DNA of 61,244 nucleotides from an uncultured beta proteobacterium (GCA_903845935.1 CAIMZI010000117.1:1-61244); one strand, 5' to 3'; positions 32,894 to 42,399 are shown, counted from the stretch's first letter. Translations and numbers: made by a program. The notes: generated by a model not told the origin, from the letters alone.

Positions 32894-33889
32894 ATGACGC
32901 AAATTACCTCCCGTGCCATCCACATCAGCCAGCAAGGCGGCCCCGAACAAATGACCCTGGTGAATGTCACCGTGGGCGAGCCCGGTCCCGGCGAAATTCG
33001 CATTCGCCACAAGGCCGTGGGCCTGAACTTCATCGACGTCTACCAGCGCAGCGGCCTCTATCCCATGAACCTGCCGGTTCAACTGGGAATGGAAGCCTCG
33101 GGCGTGATCGAGGCCGTGGGCGAGGGCGTGACGCACCTGCAGGTGGGCGACCGTGCCGCCTACGCCAGTCAGCCACCCGGCAGCTATTGCGAAGTCCGCG
33201 TGATGCCGGCCAAGTGCGTGTGCAAGCTGCCCGACGGCATTGACTTCGACACCGGCGCGGCCATGATGCTCAAGGGTCTGACCGCCCAATACCTGCTCAA
33301 GCGCACTCTGCCCCAGGGCGGGCTAAAGGCCGGAGACTTTGTCTTGTTCCATGCTGCTGCCGGCGGTGTCGGCCTGATTGCCTGCCAATGGGCCAAGGCG
33401 CTGGGTCTGCAACTGATTGGCACGGCCGGCTCCGACGCCAAATGCGCCCTTGCCAAGGAACTGGGTGCAGCCCATGTCATCAATTACGCAACGGAAGACT
33501 TCCAGGCCCGCGTCAAGGAGATCACCGGTGGCAAGGGCGTCAAGGTGGTGTATGACTCGGTCGGCAAGGACACCTGGGATAAGTCTATGGATTGCCTGGC
33601 GCCCTTTGGTCTGCTGGCCAGCTTTGGCAATGCCTCGGGCCCGGTGGCACCATTCTCGCCCGGCATCCTGGGCCCCAAGGGATCGATCTATGTGACGCGC
33701 CAGACCCTGTTCACCCACATTGCCACACGCGAAAGCACGCAGGAGATGGCGGATGATTTGTTTGCTGTGGTGCTGTCGGGTGCGGTCAAGATTCGCATTG
33801 ACCAGCGCTTCAAGCTGGAAGATGTGCAAGAGGCGCACAAGGCCTTGGAAGCGCGTCAGACTACGGGTTGCACTATTTTGACCTTGTAA
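32894..33889 (+). CDS. NADPH:quinone oxidoreductase
   Basis: 331 residues of the zinc-free MDR family, QOR type. N-terminal catalytic domain with GLNFIDVYQRSGLYPMNLP, and Rossmann domain with HAAAGGVGLIACQWAKALG (GxxGxxG) and VKVVYDSVGKDTW. No zinc ligands. The enzyme reduces quinones by one or two electrons with NADPH. ATG at 32894; upstream in-frame codons read through the leader. Immediately downstream lies the 0.3-kb inverted-repeat element beginning at 33891. Confidence 0.92.
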   Translation: MTQITSRAIHISQQGGPEQMTLVNVTVGEPGPGEIRIRHKAVGLNFIDVYQRSGLYPMNLPVQLGMEASGVIEAVGEGVTHLQVGDRAAYASQPPGSYCEVRVMPAKCVCKLPDGIDFDTGAAMMLKGLTAQYLLKRTLPQGGLKAGDFVLFHAAAGGVGLIACQWAKALGLQLIGTAGSDAKCALAKELGAAHVINYATEDFQARVKEITGGKGVKVVYDSVGKDTWDKSMDCLAPFGLLASFGNASGPVAPFSPGILGPKGSIYVTRQTLFTHIATRESTQEMADDLFAVVLSGAVKIRIDQRFKLEDVQEAHKALEARQTTGCTILTL

Positions 33890-33890
33890 G

Positions 33891-34193
33891 TTTTTTAACT
33901 CCCCCATCCCCCAACCCCTTACCCCCCGTCGGGGTAAGGGGCGCCAACAGCCGATTTGGTTGTTTTGCGCCGAATACGGAAAGAATGACGTGGCGCTGCC
34001 ACAGATATTTGTTGCCCGCGTCTCGCGCCAAGAGTTCCGAGCGCCGGAGACGCTAAAGCACAGGACGAATGTTGAATTCAAACGCACCGCCTGTGGTGCC
34101 TTGGCCGGAGAGAAGCAACCAAATCGGCTGTCCGCCTTAGGCTCCCCATCGCCCGGCGGGGGCGAGGGGGCTGGGGGGAGTGGGGAGTAAAAA
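33891..34193. repeat. Inverted-repeat (MITE-like) intergenic element
   Basis: No gene is recognised in this stretch. Its ends mirror each other: TTTTTTAACTCCCCCATCCC on the left and GGGGGGAGTGGGGAGTAAAA on the right, and a perfect 15-bp inverted pair CAGCCGATTTGGTTG (33948..33962) / CAACCAAATCGGCTG (34116..34130) lies inside. A local hairpin CCCCTTACCCCCCGTCGGGG is in the left arm. The central part (about 33963-34115) can be read as short open frames in both directions, none convincing. It looks like a non-autonomous mobile palindrome or a large REP-like element. Sits between the quinone reductase and an outer-membrane protein gene, which converge on it. Confidence 0.75.
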
Positions 34194-34213
34194 GGTGAGT
34201 GGGATGTAAAAAC

Positions 34214-35134
34214 CTAGAACAAAAAGCCTGTCGACAACACCTGCTCACTCATCCAAATCGTCTGATCGGCCGTGCCCTGATACACCGGCACACTGCGCAA
34301 GGATCCATAGGCCACTTTTTGCGTCAGCTCCAGGTAGATAGACTTGTACACCGTATAGCGCACGCCAATTTCCACACCGGCCGTCCAGCCGTTGATTTGC
34401 CACCAGTCGTTGCTGGAAAAACAGCAAATATTTTGGTTCTTGGGGCCGACCTGGTCTGCATTGCCGTCAATGACATTGTCTGCGTGGGGCAATAAAATCC
34501 CGGCGCCGACACGGCTGATCAGTTGCAAATCGCCCGGCTTTTGCACCGGACCTGCCAGATGGTTCAACCATACTGCATTGACCATTAGGTGGTTGAGGCC
34601 GTTGTGCAGCGCGTAAGTGAAATTCTGCGGCGTCAGAGTCAAGTTCTGGTTGTAAGGCTGATTCGCCTTGGTGCCCGTCACCGACACCGTTTGGCCGTAG
34701 TCGGTGTTGTATTTGCTGTGGTCTAGGGAAAATTCGATGGCAAAGGTTTTCTCCGGATTCATGAACTTGCCAACCCGCACATTCTCTTGCGGGTTGGTGA
34801 AATCCAGTCCAAAGAAGGATTGGACCGTGTCGCTAGGACTGGAGGGGAAATCGCTGGCCGCAGCCTGATGCACCGTGAAGTCATTGCCCAAACCCGGCTG
34901 GGACACATGAATATCGGAGGGAGCGTACTGTTGGCGGCTATAGCCCCAGGAAAAATACCAGTTGTTTTCTTCCTTCACAGCGCGATCAAAACTCGTCTTG
35001 GTGGCGTCCTGCGCCGCGAAAGTTCCAGGATTCGCAGCATGCGCATCGGTCATGCCTTGGGCCAGAACCGCAGTACAGGGCGCCAGGGAACAGAGCACGG
35101 CGAAGACGAGGTGCTGGGACAGTTTTGTTTTCAT
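34214..35134 (-). CDS. Outer-membrane beta-barrel protein of unknown function
   Basis: 306 residues with a signal peptide (HLVFAVLCSLAPCTAVLA, cleavage after LAQ). The mature part alternates polar and aromatic residues (NNWYFSWGYSRQQYAPSDIH, LTPQNFTYALHNGLNHLMVN) and ends in Phe (VLSTGFLF), the usual C-terminal signature of outer-membrane barrels. A Cys pair (NICCFSS) sits in a loop. It resembles uncharacterised barrels rather than classic porins, OmpA or OmpW. The C-terminal end lies about 20 bases from the inverted-repeat element. Confidence 0.78.
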   Translation of the reverse strand: MKTKLSQHLVFAVLCSLAPCTAVLAQGMTDAHAANPGTFAAQDATKTSFDRAVKEENNWYFSWGYSRQQYAPSDIHVSQPGLGNDFTVHQAAASDFPSSPSDTVQSFFGLDFTNPQENVRVGKFMNPEKTFAIEFSLDHSKYNTDYGQTVSVTGTKANQPYNQNLTLTPQNFTYALHNGLNHLMVNAVWLNHLAGPVQKPGDLQLISRVGAGILLPHADNVIDGNADQVGPKNQNICCFSSNDWWQINGWTAGVEIGVRYTVYKSIYLELTQKVAYGSLRSVPVYQGTADQTIWMSEQVLSTGFLF

Positions 35135-35237
35135 GGGGAGGTTTTCATGTCAATGGAATGATGGGCACGTGGCAACCTAGCCCACCGCCCTAGCCCGTCA
35201 TTTTATCGCCCGCCCATGGCCCGGGGACTGACCTCGA

Positions 35238-35762
35238 TCAACGACCGCGCCGAACGCGCAAAAGCTCGTCCAATATCAAACAGGCCGCGCCCAGGGTGAT
35301 GGCACTGTCAGCCAGGTTGAAAGCCGGAAAATGGTAGCCGTGGCTGTGGAAGTCCAGAAAATCCACCACGTAGCCGTACAGCAGGCGGTCAATCACATTG
35401 CCGACTGCGCCACCCAGCACGCAGGCCATGGCAAAGCAGAACAAACGCTGACCGGCGTGCGATTTCAGCATCCACAGAATCACTCCGGTGGCCAGTACAC
35501 CCAGGCCGGTGAAGAACCAGCGCTGCCAACCGGATGCGTCCGCCAGAAAGGAAAATGCCGCGCCGGTGTTGTGCGCCCGCACCATGTTGAAGAAGCTGGT
35601 GACATAGCTGCTGTCGCCCAGGTGGTAATAGCCCACCACCAGCACCTTGGTGAACTGGTCGATCAGCACAATGATGAAGGCCAGACCCAGCCACATCAGC
35701 AGGCCGGATCTTCCGGATTTTTGCAGCCCAATTCCGCCAGACCTTTTGGGAGCGCGGGCCAT
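35238..35762 (-). CDS. lspA: Lipoprotein signal peptidase
   Basis: 174 residues with four membrane helices. The two catalytic aspartates are in [20 protein letters not shown] and the second motif [12 protein letters not shown]. LspA cleaves the signal peptide of diacylated prolipoproteins. The ATG at 35762 overlaps the ileS stop by one base, giving the conserved order ribF-ileS-lspA. A 15-residue basic cytoplasmic extension precedes TM1. Confidence 0.95.
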   Translation of the reverse strand: MARAPKRSGGIGLQKSGRSGLLMWLGLAFIIVLIDQFTKVLVVGYYHLGDSSYVTSFFNMVRAHNTGAAFSFLADASGWQRWFFTGLGVLATGVILWMLKSHAGQRLFCFAMACVLGGAVGNVIDRLLYGYVVDFLDFHSHGYHFPAFNLADSAITLGAACLILDELLRVRRGR

Positions 35763-38659
35763 CAGGCGAATGTCCTCGTTTCACCGGCAGCGTAGAGATT
35801 GCTGACGCAGCGACCGCACAGCGTGGGATGTTCGGCCACGCTACCCACATCCAGACAGTAATGCCAGCAGCGCTCGCACTTGGTGGCCTCGGAGGCCTTC
35901 ACTGCAATTGACTGCTCATCGGCTACGACCAAGCTTATCGCAGAGGTGATGAAGACGTACTTCAGGTCCGCGCCCAAGCTGGACAGCAGGGCAAAGTCGG
36001 ACGCATTCACCGCCAGCGTCACCTCGGCTTGCAGCGAGGCACCGACCTGACCGGCAGCGCGCAGGACTTCGATGTCCTTGTTGACGGCCTCACGCAGTTC
36101 CCGGATACGGCCCCATTTGGCCAGCAACACCTCGTCTGCGGGTGGAAGTTGTAAATAGGTTTCCAGAAAGATGCTCCGGTCAGCGGTGACCTTGCCGGCT
36201 GTACCCAGCACGCTCCAGGCTTCTTCGGCGGTGAAGCTCAAGAAGGGCGCCATCCAGCGCAGCATGGTTTGGGTGATCTGCCATAGGGCGGTCTGGGCCG
36301 AGCGGCGGGCCAGTGACTTCGCAGCGGTGGTGTATAGCCGGTCCTTCAGGATATCCAGGTAGAAGGCGCCCAGGTCTTCGCTGCAATAAATCTGCAGCTT
36401 GGAGACGACGGGGTGGAATTCATACACGTTGTAATGCGCGAGGATGTCCTCTTGCAAAGCGATCAGGCGGCTGAGCGCGTAGCGGTCGATCTCCAGCAGC
36501 TCAGCCGCGGGCACGGTGTCGGTGGCCGGGTCAAAGTCGCTGACATTGGCCATCAGGAACTTCAAGGTGTTGCGCACGCGGCGATAGGTGTCCACCACAC
36601 GGGCCAGGATCTTCTCGTCGATGTTCAGGTCGCCGGAATAGTCGGTCGAGGCCACCCACAGGCGTACGATCTCGGCGCCCAATTTGTCGCTGACAGTTTG
36701 TGGCTCGACCGTGTTGCCCAGTGACTTGCTCATCTTGCGGCCCTGGCCGTCGGTGGCAAAGCCGTGCGTCAACAGGCCCTTGTAGGGCGCGCGGCCATAC
36801 AGGGCGCAGCCCAGCAAGAGCGAGCTGTGGAACCAGCCGCGGTGCTGGTCATGGCCTTCCAGGTACAGATCGGCCTCGGGGCCTTCGGCGTGAAAGGGCG
36901 GGCGTCCGTAGGCATCCTTGTGGCTACCGCGCAGCACATGCTGGAAGGTGGAGCCGCTATCAAACCAGACCTCCAGAATGTCGGTGCTCTTGGTGTAGTG
37001 GGGAGCGTCAGAGGCGCCCAGGATTTCTTCGGTCGTCACGCGGCTCCAGGCCTCGATGCCGCCTTGCTCGACTATTGTCGCCGCCTGGTCCAGAATTTCC
37101 ATGGTGCGCGGGTGCAGCTCGCCCGAATCCTTGTGCAGAAAGAAGGGCACCGGCACGCCCCAACTGCGCTGTCTGGATATGCACCAGTCGGGCCGGTTGG
37201 CGATCATGTCGCGCAACCGGGTCTTGCCGTTCTCTGGATAGAAGCGGGTCTGTTCGATGGCATCCAGCGCCAACTGGCGCAATGTCTTGGGCGCCTTGTC
37301 GCTGGTGAATACACCCTCGCCCTCGTCCATGCGGATAAACCACTGGGCAGCGGCGCGGTAGATCACCGGCGTCTTGTGGCGCCAGCAATGTGGGTAGCTG
37401 TGGGTGATGGGGCTGGTGGCCAATAAACGGTCGCTCTGGGCCAGCACTTCGAGGATGCGGGCGCAGGCCTTCCAGATGTGCATGCCGCCAAACAGCGGCA
37501 GCTCGGCGGCATAGGCGCCGTTGCCCTGCACCGGGTTCAGGATGTCGTCATAGGCCATGCCGTGGGCGACGCAGCTGTTGAAGTCATCTACGCCATAGGC
37601 GGGGGCCGAATGGACGATGCCGGTGCCGTCGCTGTCGCTGACATAGTCGGCAAGGTACAGGGGCGAGAGGCGCTTGTAGCTGTATTCGCCTTCGTCTTCG
37701 CCCAGGTCGTACAAGGGATGGCGGAACACCAGGCCGCGCAGGGATTCGCCCTTGGCCGTGGCGATCACTGTGCCTTCGAGCTGGTAGCGCTCCAGCGCCT
37801 TTTCCACCAACTTGGCAGCCAGCAACAGCACGCCGCGCGGGGTGTCCACCAGGGCGTAGTCCAGTTCTGGGTGTGCGTTGAGCGCCTGATTGGCGGGAAT
37901 CGTCCAGGCGGTGGTAGTCCAGATCACGGCGAAGGCTTTTTTGCTGCCACTGGTCACAGACTCGGGCAGGGCGGAGAGGCCAAAGGCCGCTGCCAGCGCT
38001 GCCGTGTCGTTGGCTTCAAAGGCCACATCCAGCGTGTCGCTCTTCTTGTCGGCGTATTCGATCTCAAACTCGGCCAGAGACGAGCCGCAGTCAAAACACC
38101 AGTACACGGGTTTGAGGCCGCGATAGACAAAGCCGCGCTCGATGACACGCTTGAAGGCGCGGATTTCGCCCGCCTCATTGGCCGGGTCCATGGTGCGGTA
38201 CGGGCGCTCCCAGTCGCCTAAGACGCCCAGACGCTTGAAGTCCTCGCGCTGCTGGTTGACCTGTTCGGTGGCGAAGGCGCGGCTCTTGGCCTGCATGTCG
38301 TCCCTGGACAGTTTGCGGCCATGCAGTTTTTCGATGGCGTTCTCGATCGGCAGGCCGTGGCAGTCCCAGCCGGGGATGTATTGGGCGTCAAAGCCGGCCA
38401 GCTGCTTGGACTTGACGATCATGTCTTTGAGCACCTTGTTCAGTGCGTGGCCGATATGCAGCTTGCCGTTGGCATAGGGCGGGCCATCGTGCAGCACAAA
38501 CAGCGGCGCACCTTCTCTTGCATCGCGCAACTTCTTGTAGATGCCCTGGTCACTCCAGGCCTTGGCCCAGGCGGGCTCGCGCTTGGGCAGATCGCCGCGC
38601 ATGGGGAAGGCGGTATCTGGCAGGTTCAGGGTGCTGCGGTAATCAACTTTTTCGGACAT
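35762..38659 (-). CDS. ileS: Isoleucine-tRNA ligase
   Basis: 965 residues, class I synthetase. HIGH is at residues 68-71 ([13 protein letters not shown]), KMSKS in [15 protein letters not shown], and the C-terminal zinc knuckle has CERCWHYC...CGRC. It includes the large CP1 editing domain. The ATG at 38659 is the family start. Located between ribF and lspA, all on one strand; the 107 bases between ribF and ileS contain no obvious terminator. Confidence 0.97.
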   Translation of the reverse strand: MSEKVDYRSTLNLPDTAFPMRGDLPKREPAWAKAWSDQGIYKKLRDAREGAPLFVLHDGPPYANGKLHIGHALNKVLKDMIVKSKQLAGFDAQYIPGWDCHGLPIENAIEKLHGRKLSRDDMQAKSRAFATEQVNQQREDFKRLGVLGDWERPYRTMDPANEAGEIRAFKRVIERGFVYRGLKPVYWCFDCGSSLAEFEIEYADKKSDTLDVAFEANDTAALAAAFGLSALPESVTSGSKKAFAVIWTTTAWTIPANQALNAHPELDYALVDTPRGVLLLAAKLVEKALERYQLEGTVIATAKGESLRGLVFRHPLYDLGEDEGEYSYKRLSPLYLADYVSDSDGTGIVHSAPAYGVDDFNSCVAHGMAYDDILNPVQGNGAYAAELPLFGGMHIWKACARILEVLAQSDRLLATSPITHSYPHCWRHKTPVIYRAAAQWFIRMDEGEGVFTSDKAPKTLRQLALDAIEQTRFYPENGKTRLRDMIANRPDWCISRQRSWGVPVPFFLHKDSGELHPRTMEILDQAATIVEQGGIEAWSRVTTEEILGASDAPHYTKSTDILEVWFDSGSTFQHVLRGSHKDAYGRPPFHAEGPEADLYLEGHDQHRGWFHSSLLLGCALYGRAPYKGLLTHGFATDGQGRKMSKSLGNTVEPQTVSDKLGAEIVRLWVASTDYSGDLNIDEKILARVVDTYRRVRNTLKFLMANVSDFDPATDTVPAAELLEIDRYALSRLIALQEDILAHYNVYEFHPVVSKLQIYCSEDLGAFYLDILKDRLYTTAAKSLARRSAQTALWQITQTMLRWMAPFLSFTAEEAWSVLGTAGKVTADRSIFLETYLQLPPADEVLLAKWGRIRELREAVNKDIEVLRAAGQVGASLQAEVTLAVNASDFALLSSLGADLKYVFITSAISLVVADEQSIAVKASEATKCERCWHYCLDVGSVAEHPTLCGRCVSNLYAAGETRTFA

Positions 38660-38766
38660 GGCGAATTCTCAGGTAGGGGCGCTTAAGCTGGGGTGGGGCA
38701 GGGCGCGTCGCTCTGCCACCGGGCTGGTTCAGAAGACGCGGGGCCAGGTGCGTCCGGGTGGCCCGG

Positions 38767-39825
38767 TCAAATTCGGCGGGCAAGCCAGGCACGTGCGTCA
38801 TCGCAGTCACGGCGTATGCCTTGGGTCAAGGCGTCCAGACCATCATATTTGAGCTCGTCGTGCAGTTTGTTTAAGAGTTCCACCCGGATGATTTTACCGT
38901 AGGCACCCTCAGGCCCCAGCGTGTCGGGCCAGTCCAGGCAATGGGTTTCCAGCAGCACGCGTCCGCCATTGACGTCGCTTGGGTCTAGCGAGGGCCGCAC
39001 GCCCAGGTTGGCGACGCCACGCAGTGGGGCTTCGGCGAGGCCATGCACCAGCACCACAAAGATGCCGCTGGCTGCAGGCTTCCAGTGCGCAAAGCGCAGG
39101 TTCAATGTTTTGAAGCCAAGCGTGCGGCCGAGCTTGCGGCCATGCACCACATGGCCGGAGATGCAATAGGGCCGGCCCAGCAGGCGTGCGGCGTCCTGCA
39201 TGCGGCCCTCGCCCAGGGCCTGGCGTACGGCCGAACTTGAGACGCGTATGCCGTGGTAGCCGCCGCCGGGCCGCCCCAAGGCGGCTACGGCCCCCTCGGG
39301 GGGCAGCGAGGACAAGGAGTGCCGAGCGTGGGGGTAGGCAATTTCGTAGCTATTCATACGCGCCACATCGAAGCCGCTGCTTTCGCCCAGGCTGTCGAGC
39401 AGGGCGTAGTCGCCGGCGCGCTGGGCGCCAAAGCGGAAGTCGTCCCCCACCAGTACATAGCGCGTGCCCAGGCCCTTGACCAGCACGTCCTGAATGAAGG
39501 CCTCGGGCGACAGACCTGCCAGGCGGGCATCAAAGGGCAATACCACGGTCTGATCCACGCCGCATGTGGACAGGTCTTCCAGTTTGTCGCGCAAGGTGCC
39601 CACACGCGCCGGGGCCAGGTCGGGCTTCTGGTGCAGGGCGGCAAAGAAGTCGCGCGGATGCGGCTCAAAGGTCAGCACGCAACTGGGCACGCCGCGCTGT
39701 GCAGCCTCGCCGCGCAACAGCGCGAGCATGGCTTGGTGGCCGCGGTGTACGCCGTCAAAGTTGCCAATCGTCAGGGCACAGGACGCTGCCACGCCGGGGT
39801 GTTGGAAGCCGCGAAAAACCTTCAT
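38767..39825 (-). CDS. ribF: Bifunctional riboflavin kinase/FAD synthetase, with inserted repeat
   Basis: 352 residues. FAD synthetase domain: TIGNFDGVHRGHQAML, FEPHPRDFF and VLVGDDFRFGAQRAGDY. Riboflavin kinase domain: GRPYCISGHVVHGRKLGRTL and GVANLGVRPSL. Normally VARMNSYEI runs almost directly into RVSSSAVRQAL; here about 29 residues (163-191) rich in Pro, Gly, Ala and Arg are inserted, encoded by a GC-rich repeat. The frame is kept, so a full-length protein is predicted. The insertion is in the loop before the SSxxVR helix at the end of the synthetase domain. First gene of ribF-ileS-lspA. Confidence 0.94.
   Translation of the reverse strand: MKVFRGFQHPGVAASCALTIGNFDGVHRGHQAMLALLRGEAAQRGVPSCVLTFEPHPRDFFAALHQKPDLAPARVGTLRDKLEDLSTCGVDQTVVLPFDARLAGLSPEAFIQDVLVKGLGTRYVLVGDDFRFGAQRAGDYALLDSLGESSGFDVARMNSYEIAYPHARHSLSSLPPEGAVAALGRPGGGYHGIRVSSSAVRQALGEGRMQDAARLLGRPYCISGHVVHGRKLGRTLGFKTLNLRFAHWKPAASGIFVVLVHGLAEAPLRGVANLGVRPSLDPSDVNGGRVLLETHCLDWPDTLGPEGAYGKIIRVELLNKLHDELKYDGLDALTQGIRRDCDDARAWLARRI
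39253..39339 (-). repeat. GC-rich palindromic repeat inserted in ribF
   Basis: 87 bp (29 codons) inside ribF. In the coding direction it runs CCCCCACGCTCGGCACTCC, then CTGCCCCCCGAGGGGGCC, then GCCTTGGGGCGGCCCGGCGG. The core CCCCCCGAGGGGG is palindromic and CCGCCTTGGGGCGG adds a second dyad. I recognise the overall pattern from intergenic repeats of Comamonadaceae, which is recollection and not a search. A shortened relative, CCCCTCGGGGAGCGTGGGG, stands at 48854..48872 in this window. Confidence 0.75.
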
Positions 39826-39993
39826 GGATGGGGTACTTTTTGATACCAGGCGTTTGCGCCCGGGCTGTGAAGCAAGTTGTCATGGAAACCTTGTATATTG
39901 TCACCGAGCGCAGGCCCAAATTCGTTTTTGGAATGGCGCATCAGACATTTGCAGTCCGTGTTGGTGGTGTCAAACCGTTGATGGAGGTCTTGA

Positions 39994-40551
39994 GTGAAAG
40001 TCTTGAAGTTGTCGGCCCAGGGGCTGCCCCAGTCCTGGATTTCGCTGGAACAGGCGGTGATCCACTACGCCTCGGACCAGGTGCGCTGGGAGTCGGGCGG
40101 CGAGGTGGCGGTGTTCCATGGCGGGCACAACGCGCGCACCGGGCTGCAATCCATCATCCGCGTCAACAGCATCATTGGCACGCGTGGTGTGCCCAACATC
40201 AACCCTTTCAACTTGCGCCCCGGCCTGACCAATGGCAAGCTGTTTGTGCGCGACCGCAATGTCTGCGCCTATTGCGGTGGCCATTTCCATGAAAGCGACC
40301 TGACGCGCGAGCACATTATTCCCTTTGCTCAGCACGGCATAGACACCTGGATGAATGTGGTCACGGCTTGTCGCCCCTGCAACCACCGCAAGAGCAGCCG
40401 CACACCCGAACAGGCGAATATGCCGCTGCTCTACACACCTTACATACCCAGCCTGTGGGAAGACTTCATTTTGCGCAACCGCCGCATTCTGGCTGATCAG
40501 ATGGAATTTCTCATGGCCCATGTGCCAAGCTCATCCAGACTGCTGGAATAG
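39994..40551 (+). CDS. HNH endonuclease
   Basis: 185 residues starting at a GTG with GGAGGT 5 bases upstream. The HNH domain is in residues 85-135: Cys91/Cys94 (CAYC), REHIIP (His107), Asn121, and Cys126/Cys129 (CRPC) followed by NHRK; the four cysteines bind structural zinc. The N-terminal 80 residues have no known domain and C-terminal residues 140-185 are a helical tail. Such solitary HNH proteins are common in betaproteobacteria and their role is uncertain (repair, or housekeeping nuclease). A periplasm-type DNA ligase gene follows 80 bases later in the same direction. Confidence 0.9.
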   Translation: MKVLKLSAQGLPQSWISLEQAVIHYASDQVRWESGGEVAVFHGGHNARTGLQSIIRVNSIIGTRGVPNINPFNLRPGLTNGKLFVRDRNVCAYCGGHFHESDLTREHIIPFAQHGIDTWMNVVTACRPCNHRKSSRTPEQANMPLLYTPYIPSLWEDFILRNRRILADQMEFLMAHVPSSSRLLE

Positions 40552-40631
40552 ACTTTTTGGCGGTCGGGCCTGCACAGGGCCTTGACGATCCGACATCAGG
40601 GAGTGCTCTTTTTTAATGGAGTGCATTGCCC

Positions 40632-41510
40632 ATGTTTTTTTCTCTGAATTTTCCTTGCCAGCGCCGTACGCTGCTTTCTTTTGCTGCCGCTGGGCTGCCT
40701 GGCATAACCCCGGCCGCAGCGCTCGCAGTGGATGCTCCAAGTCCGGGCGTGATGCTGGCCAAGCCCTGGCAAGCGTCACTCAACCCGGCCGATTATCTGG
40801 TGAGCGAAAAGCTGGATGGCGTGCGGGCGCTCTGGGATGGCGACCGCCTGCGCTTTCGCAGTGGGCGGCCGATAGCAGCGCCCGCTTGGATGCTGGCGGG
40901 GCTGCCTGGCGTGGCATTGGACGGGGAGCTGTGGCTGGGTCGGCAGCGCTTTGATGCGCTGTCTGGCATCGTGCGCAAGCAGTCGCCGCTGGATTCCGAG
41001 TGGCGGTCTGTGCGCTACATGGTGTTCGATCTGCCGCAGAATCCCGGAACTTTTGCCGGGCGCGCGGCGCAAGTTCGCGAGCTGCTGGAGGCTGCGTACC
41101 AGCCCTGGCTGCAGACGGTGGCGCAAATGACGGTGTCGGATGCGGCGGCCTTGCAAGCCCGTTTAAACGAGGTGGTGGCGGCCGGTGGCGAGGGACTGGT
41201 GCTGCACCGAGCCGACTCCTTGTGGGCGCCCGGGCGCAGCGATGCACTGCGCAAGCTCAAGGCCGTGCCGGACGAAGAGGCTAGGGTGCTGGCGCAGATT
41301 CCTGGCAAGGGCAAGTACCTCGGGCGCATGGGTGCCCTGCTGCTGGAAATGCCGGATGGCCAACGCTTCGCACTGGGCACCGGCTTTAGCGACGCGCTGC
41401 GCAGCAACCCACCCGCAGTGGGCGCCATCGTCAGCTACCGCTACCGGGATCGCACCCTGTCTGGCCTGCCCCGGTTCGCCAGCTTTTTGCGACTTAGAGA
41501 CTTGGAATAG
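40632..41510 (+). CDS. Signal-bearing minimal ATP-dependent DNA ligase (LigE-like)
   Basis: About 292 residues. The N-terminus has a twin-Arg-like export signal, QRRTLLSFAAAGLPG, ending near AALAVDA. Ligase motifs follow: motif I EKLDGVR with nucleotidylated Lys60, motif III VRYMVFDLP, motif IV GEGLVLH and motif V LRKLKAV. Only the nucleotidyltransferase and OB domains are present, as in periplasmic LigE proteins associated with naturally competent or biofilm-forming bacteria. The ATG at 40632 is preferred to a TTG two codons before. Tat rather than Sec export would imply folding before crossing. Confidence 0.87.
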   Translation: MFFSLNFPCQRRTLLSFAAAGLPGITPAAALAVDAPSPGVMLAKPWQASLNPADYLVSEKLDGVRALWDGDRLRFRSGRPIAAPAWMLAGLPGVALDGELWLGRQRFDALSGIVRKQSPLDSEWRSVRYMVFDLPQNPGTFAGRAAQVRELLEAAYQPWLQTVAQMTVSDAAALQARLNEVVAAGGEGLVLHRADSLWAPGRSDALRKLKAVPDEEARVLAQIPGKGKYLGRMGALLLEMPDGQRFALGTGFSDALRSNPPAVGAIVSYRYRDRTLSGLPRFASFLRLRDLE

Positions 41511-41543
41511 CGCATAGGTGGGCCGTGACAAAATCGGCGCTAC

Positions 41544-42137
41544 ATGAAAAACATTGTCATTCTGATCTCCGGCGGCGGCTCCAATATGGCTGCCTTGGTG
41601 CGCGCGGCCGAGTGTGAGCAGTGGGGCACGCGCTATGGTGCCAAGATCGCGGTGGTCCTGAGCAACAAGGCCGAAGCCAAGGGGCTGGAATTTGCCCGCA
41701 GCCAGGGCATAGCCACTGCGGTGCTGGACCACAAGGCCTATGCCAGCCGCGAGGCCTTTGATGCGGCGCTGGCCGATGCGATCGGCGCGTATGACAGGCC
41801 AGGGCAGCCTGCGCTGGTGCTGTTGGCCGGGTTTATGCGCATACTCACGCCCGCCTTTGTGGAGCGCTTTGCTGGACGGTTGATCAATATCCATCCATCC
41901 CTGCTGCCGGCCTTCACTGGCCTGCACACGCACCAAAGGGCAATCGAGGCCGGTTGCAAGTTTGCCGGTGCCACGGTGCACCGGGTTACGACCGAACTGG
42001 ATCATGGCTCCATCCTGGAGCAGGCGGTGGTGCCGGTGCTCCCCAACGACTCGCCAGCCGCGCTGGCCGCCCGGGTGCTGACGCAAGAACATCTGATCTA
42101 CCGGCGCGCCGTTGTGCGGCTACTGCAGGGCAACTGA
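41544..42137 (+). CDS. purN: Phosphoribosylglycinamide formyltransferase
   Basis: 197 residues: KNIVILISGGGSNMAALVRA at the start, GFMRILTPAFVERF, and the catalytic segment INIHPSLLPAFTGLHTHQRA with the conserved Asn/His. It transfers a formyl group from 10-formyl-THF to GAR in purine synthesis. The final motif D of HRVTTELDHGSILEQA is also in place. Follows the ligase gene by 33 bases in the same direction and converges with the DUF1653 gene. Confidence 0.95.
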   Translation: MKNIVILISGGGSNMAALVRAAECEQWGTRYGAKIAVVLSNKAEAKGLEFARSQGIATAVLDHKAYASREAFDAALADAIGAYDRPGQPALVLLAGFMRILTPAFVERFAGRLINIHPSLLPAFTGLHTHQRAIEAGCKFAGATVHRVTTELDHGSILEQAVVPVLPNDSPAALAARVLTQEHLIYRRAVVRLLQGN

Positions 42138-42147
42138 GCATGGGAAC

Positions 42148-42399
42148 TCAAGGGGCTGTTTCGTCGGCCAGCTTGGCGAAGCGCGGTTGGTGCAGGCCCT
42201 TGAACTCAATCTGTTCCAAAAACATGGCGGCAGGGCGCACCCACAGGCCACGTTCACCGTAGAGGGCGCGGTACAAGGTCAGCGGTTCGCAGCTTTCGCT
42301 GTGGCGCACCGTGTCCAGTACCTCGTACAAATTGCCCTTGTAATGTCGGTACAAACCGGGTGGGGTAGTTATCAGTGGTGGGAGATTTTCTGCTGTCAT
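42148..42399 (-). CDS. DUF1653-domain protein
   Basis: 83 residues matching DUF1653: PPGLYRHYKGNLYEVLDTVR, then TLYRALYGERGLWVRPAAMF. A small beta-barrel-like protein, widespread in proteobacteria, with no confirmed role. Convergent with purN (10 bases between stops) and divergent from the RsmB-like gene, whose likely ATG starts 16 bases beyond its own. Confidence 0.88.
   Translation of the reverse strand: MTAENLPPLITTPPGLYRHYKGNLYEVLDTVRHSESCEPLTLYRALYGERGLWVRPAAMFLEQIEFKGLHQPRFAKLADETAP

Noticed and set aside
33963..34115. Small protein in the middle of the 33.9-kb repeat
   Set aside because: Short frames are open in both directions, but none has a ribosome-binding site or a recognised domain.
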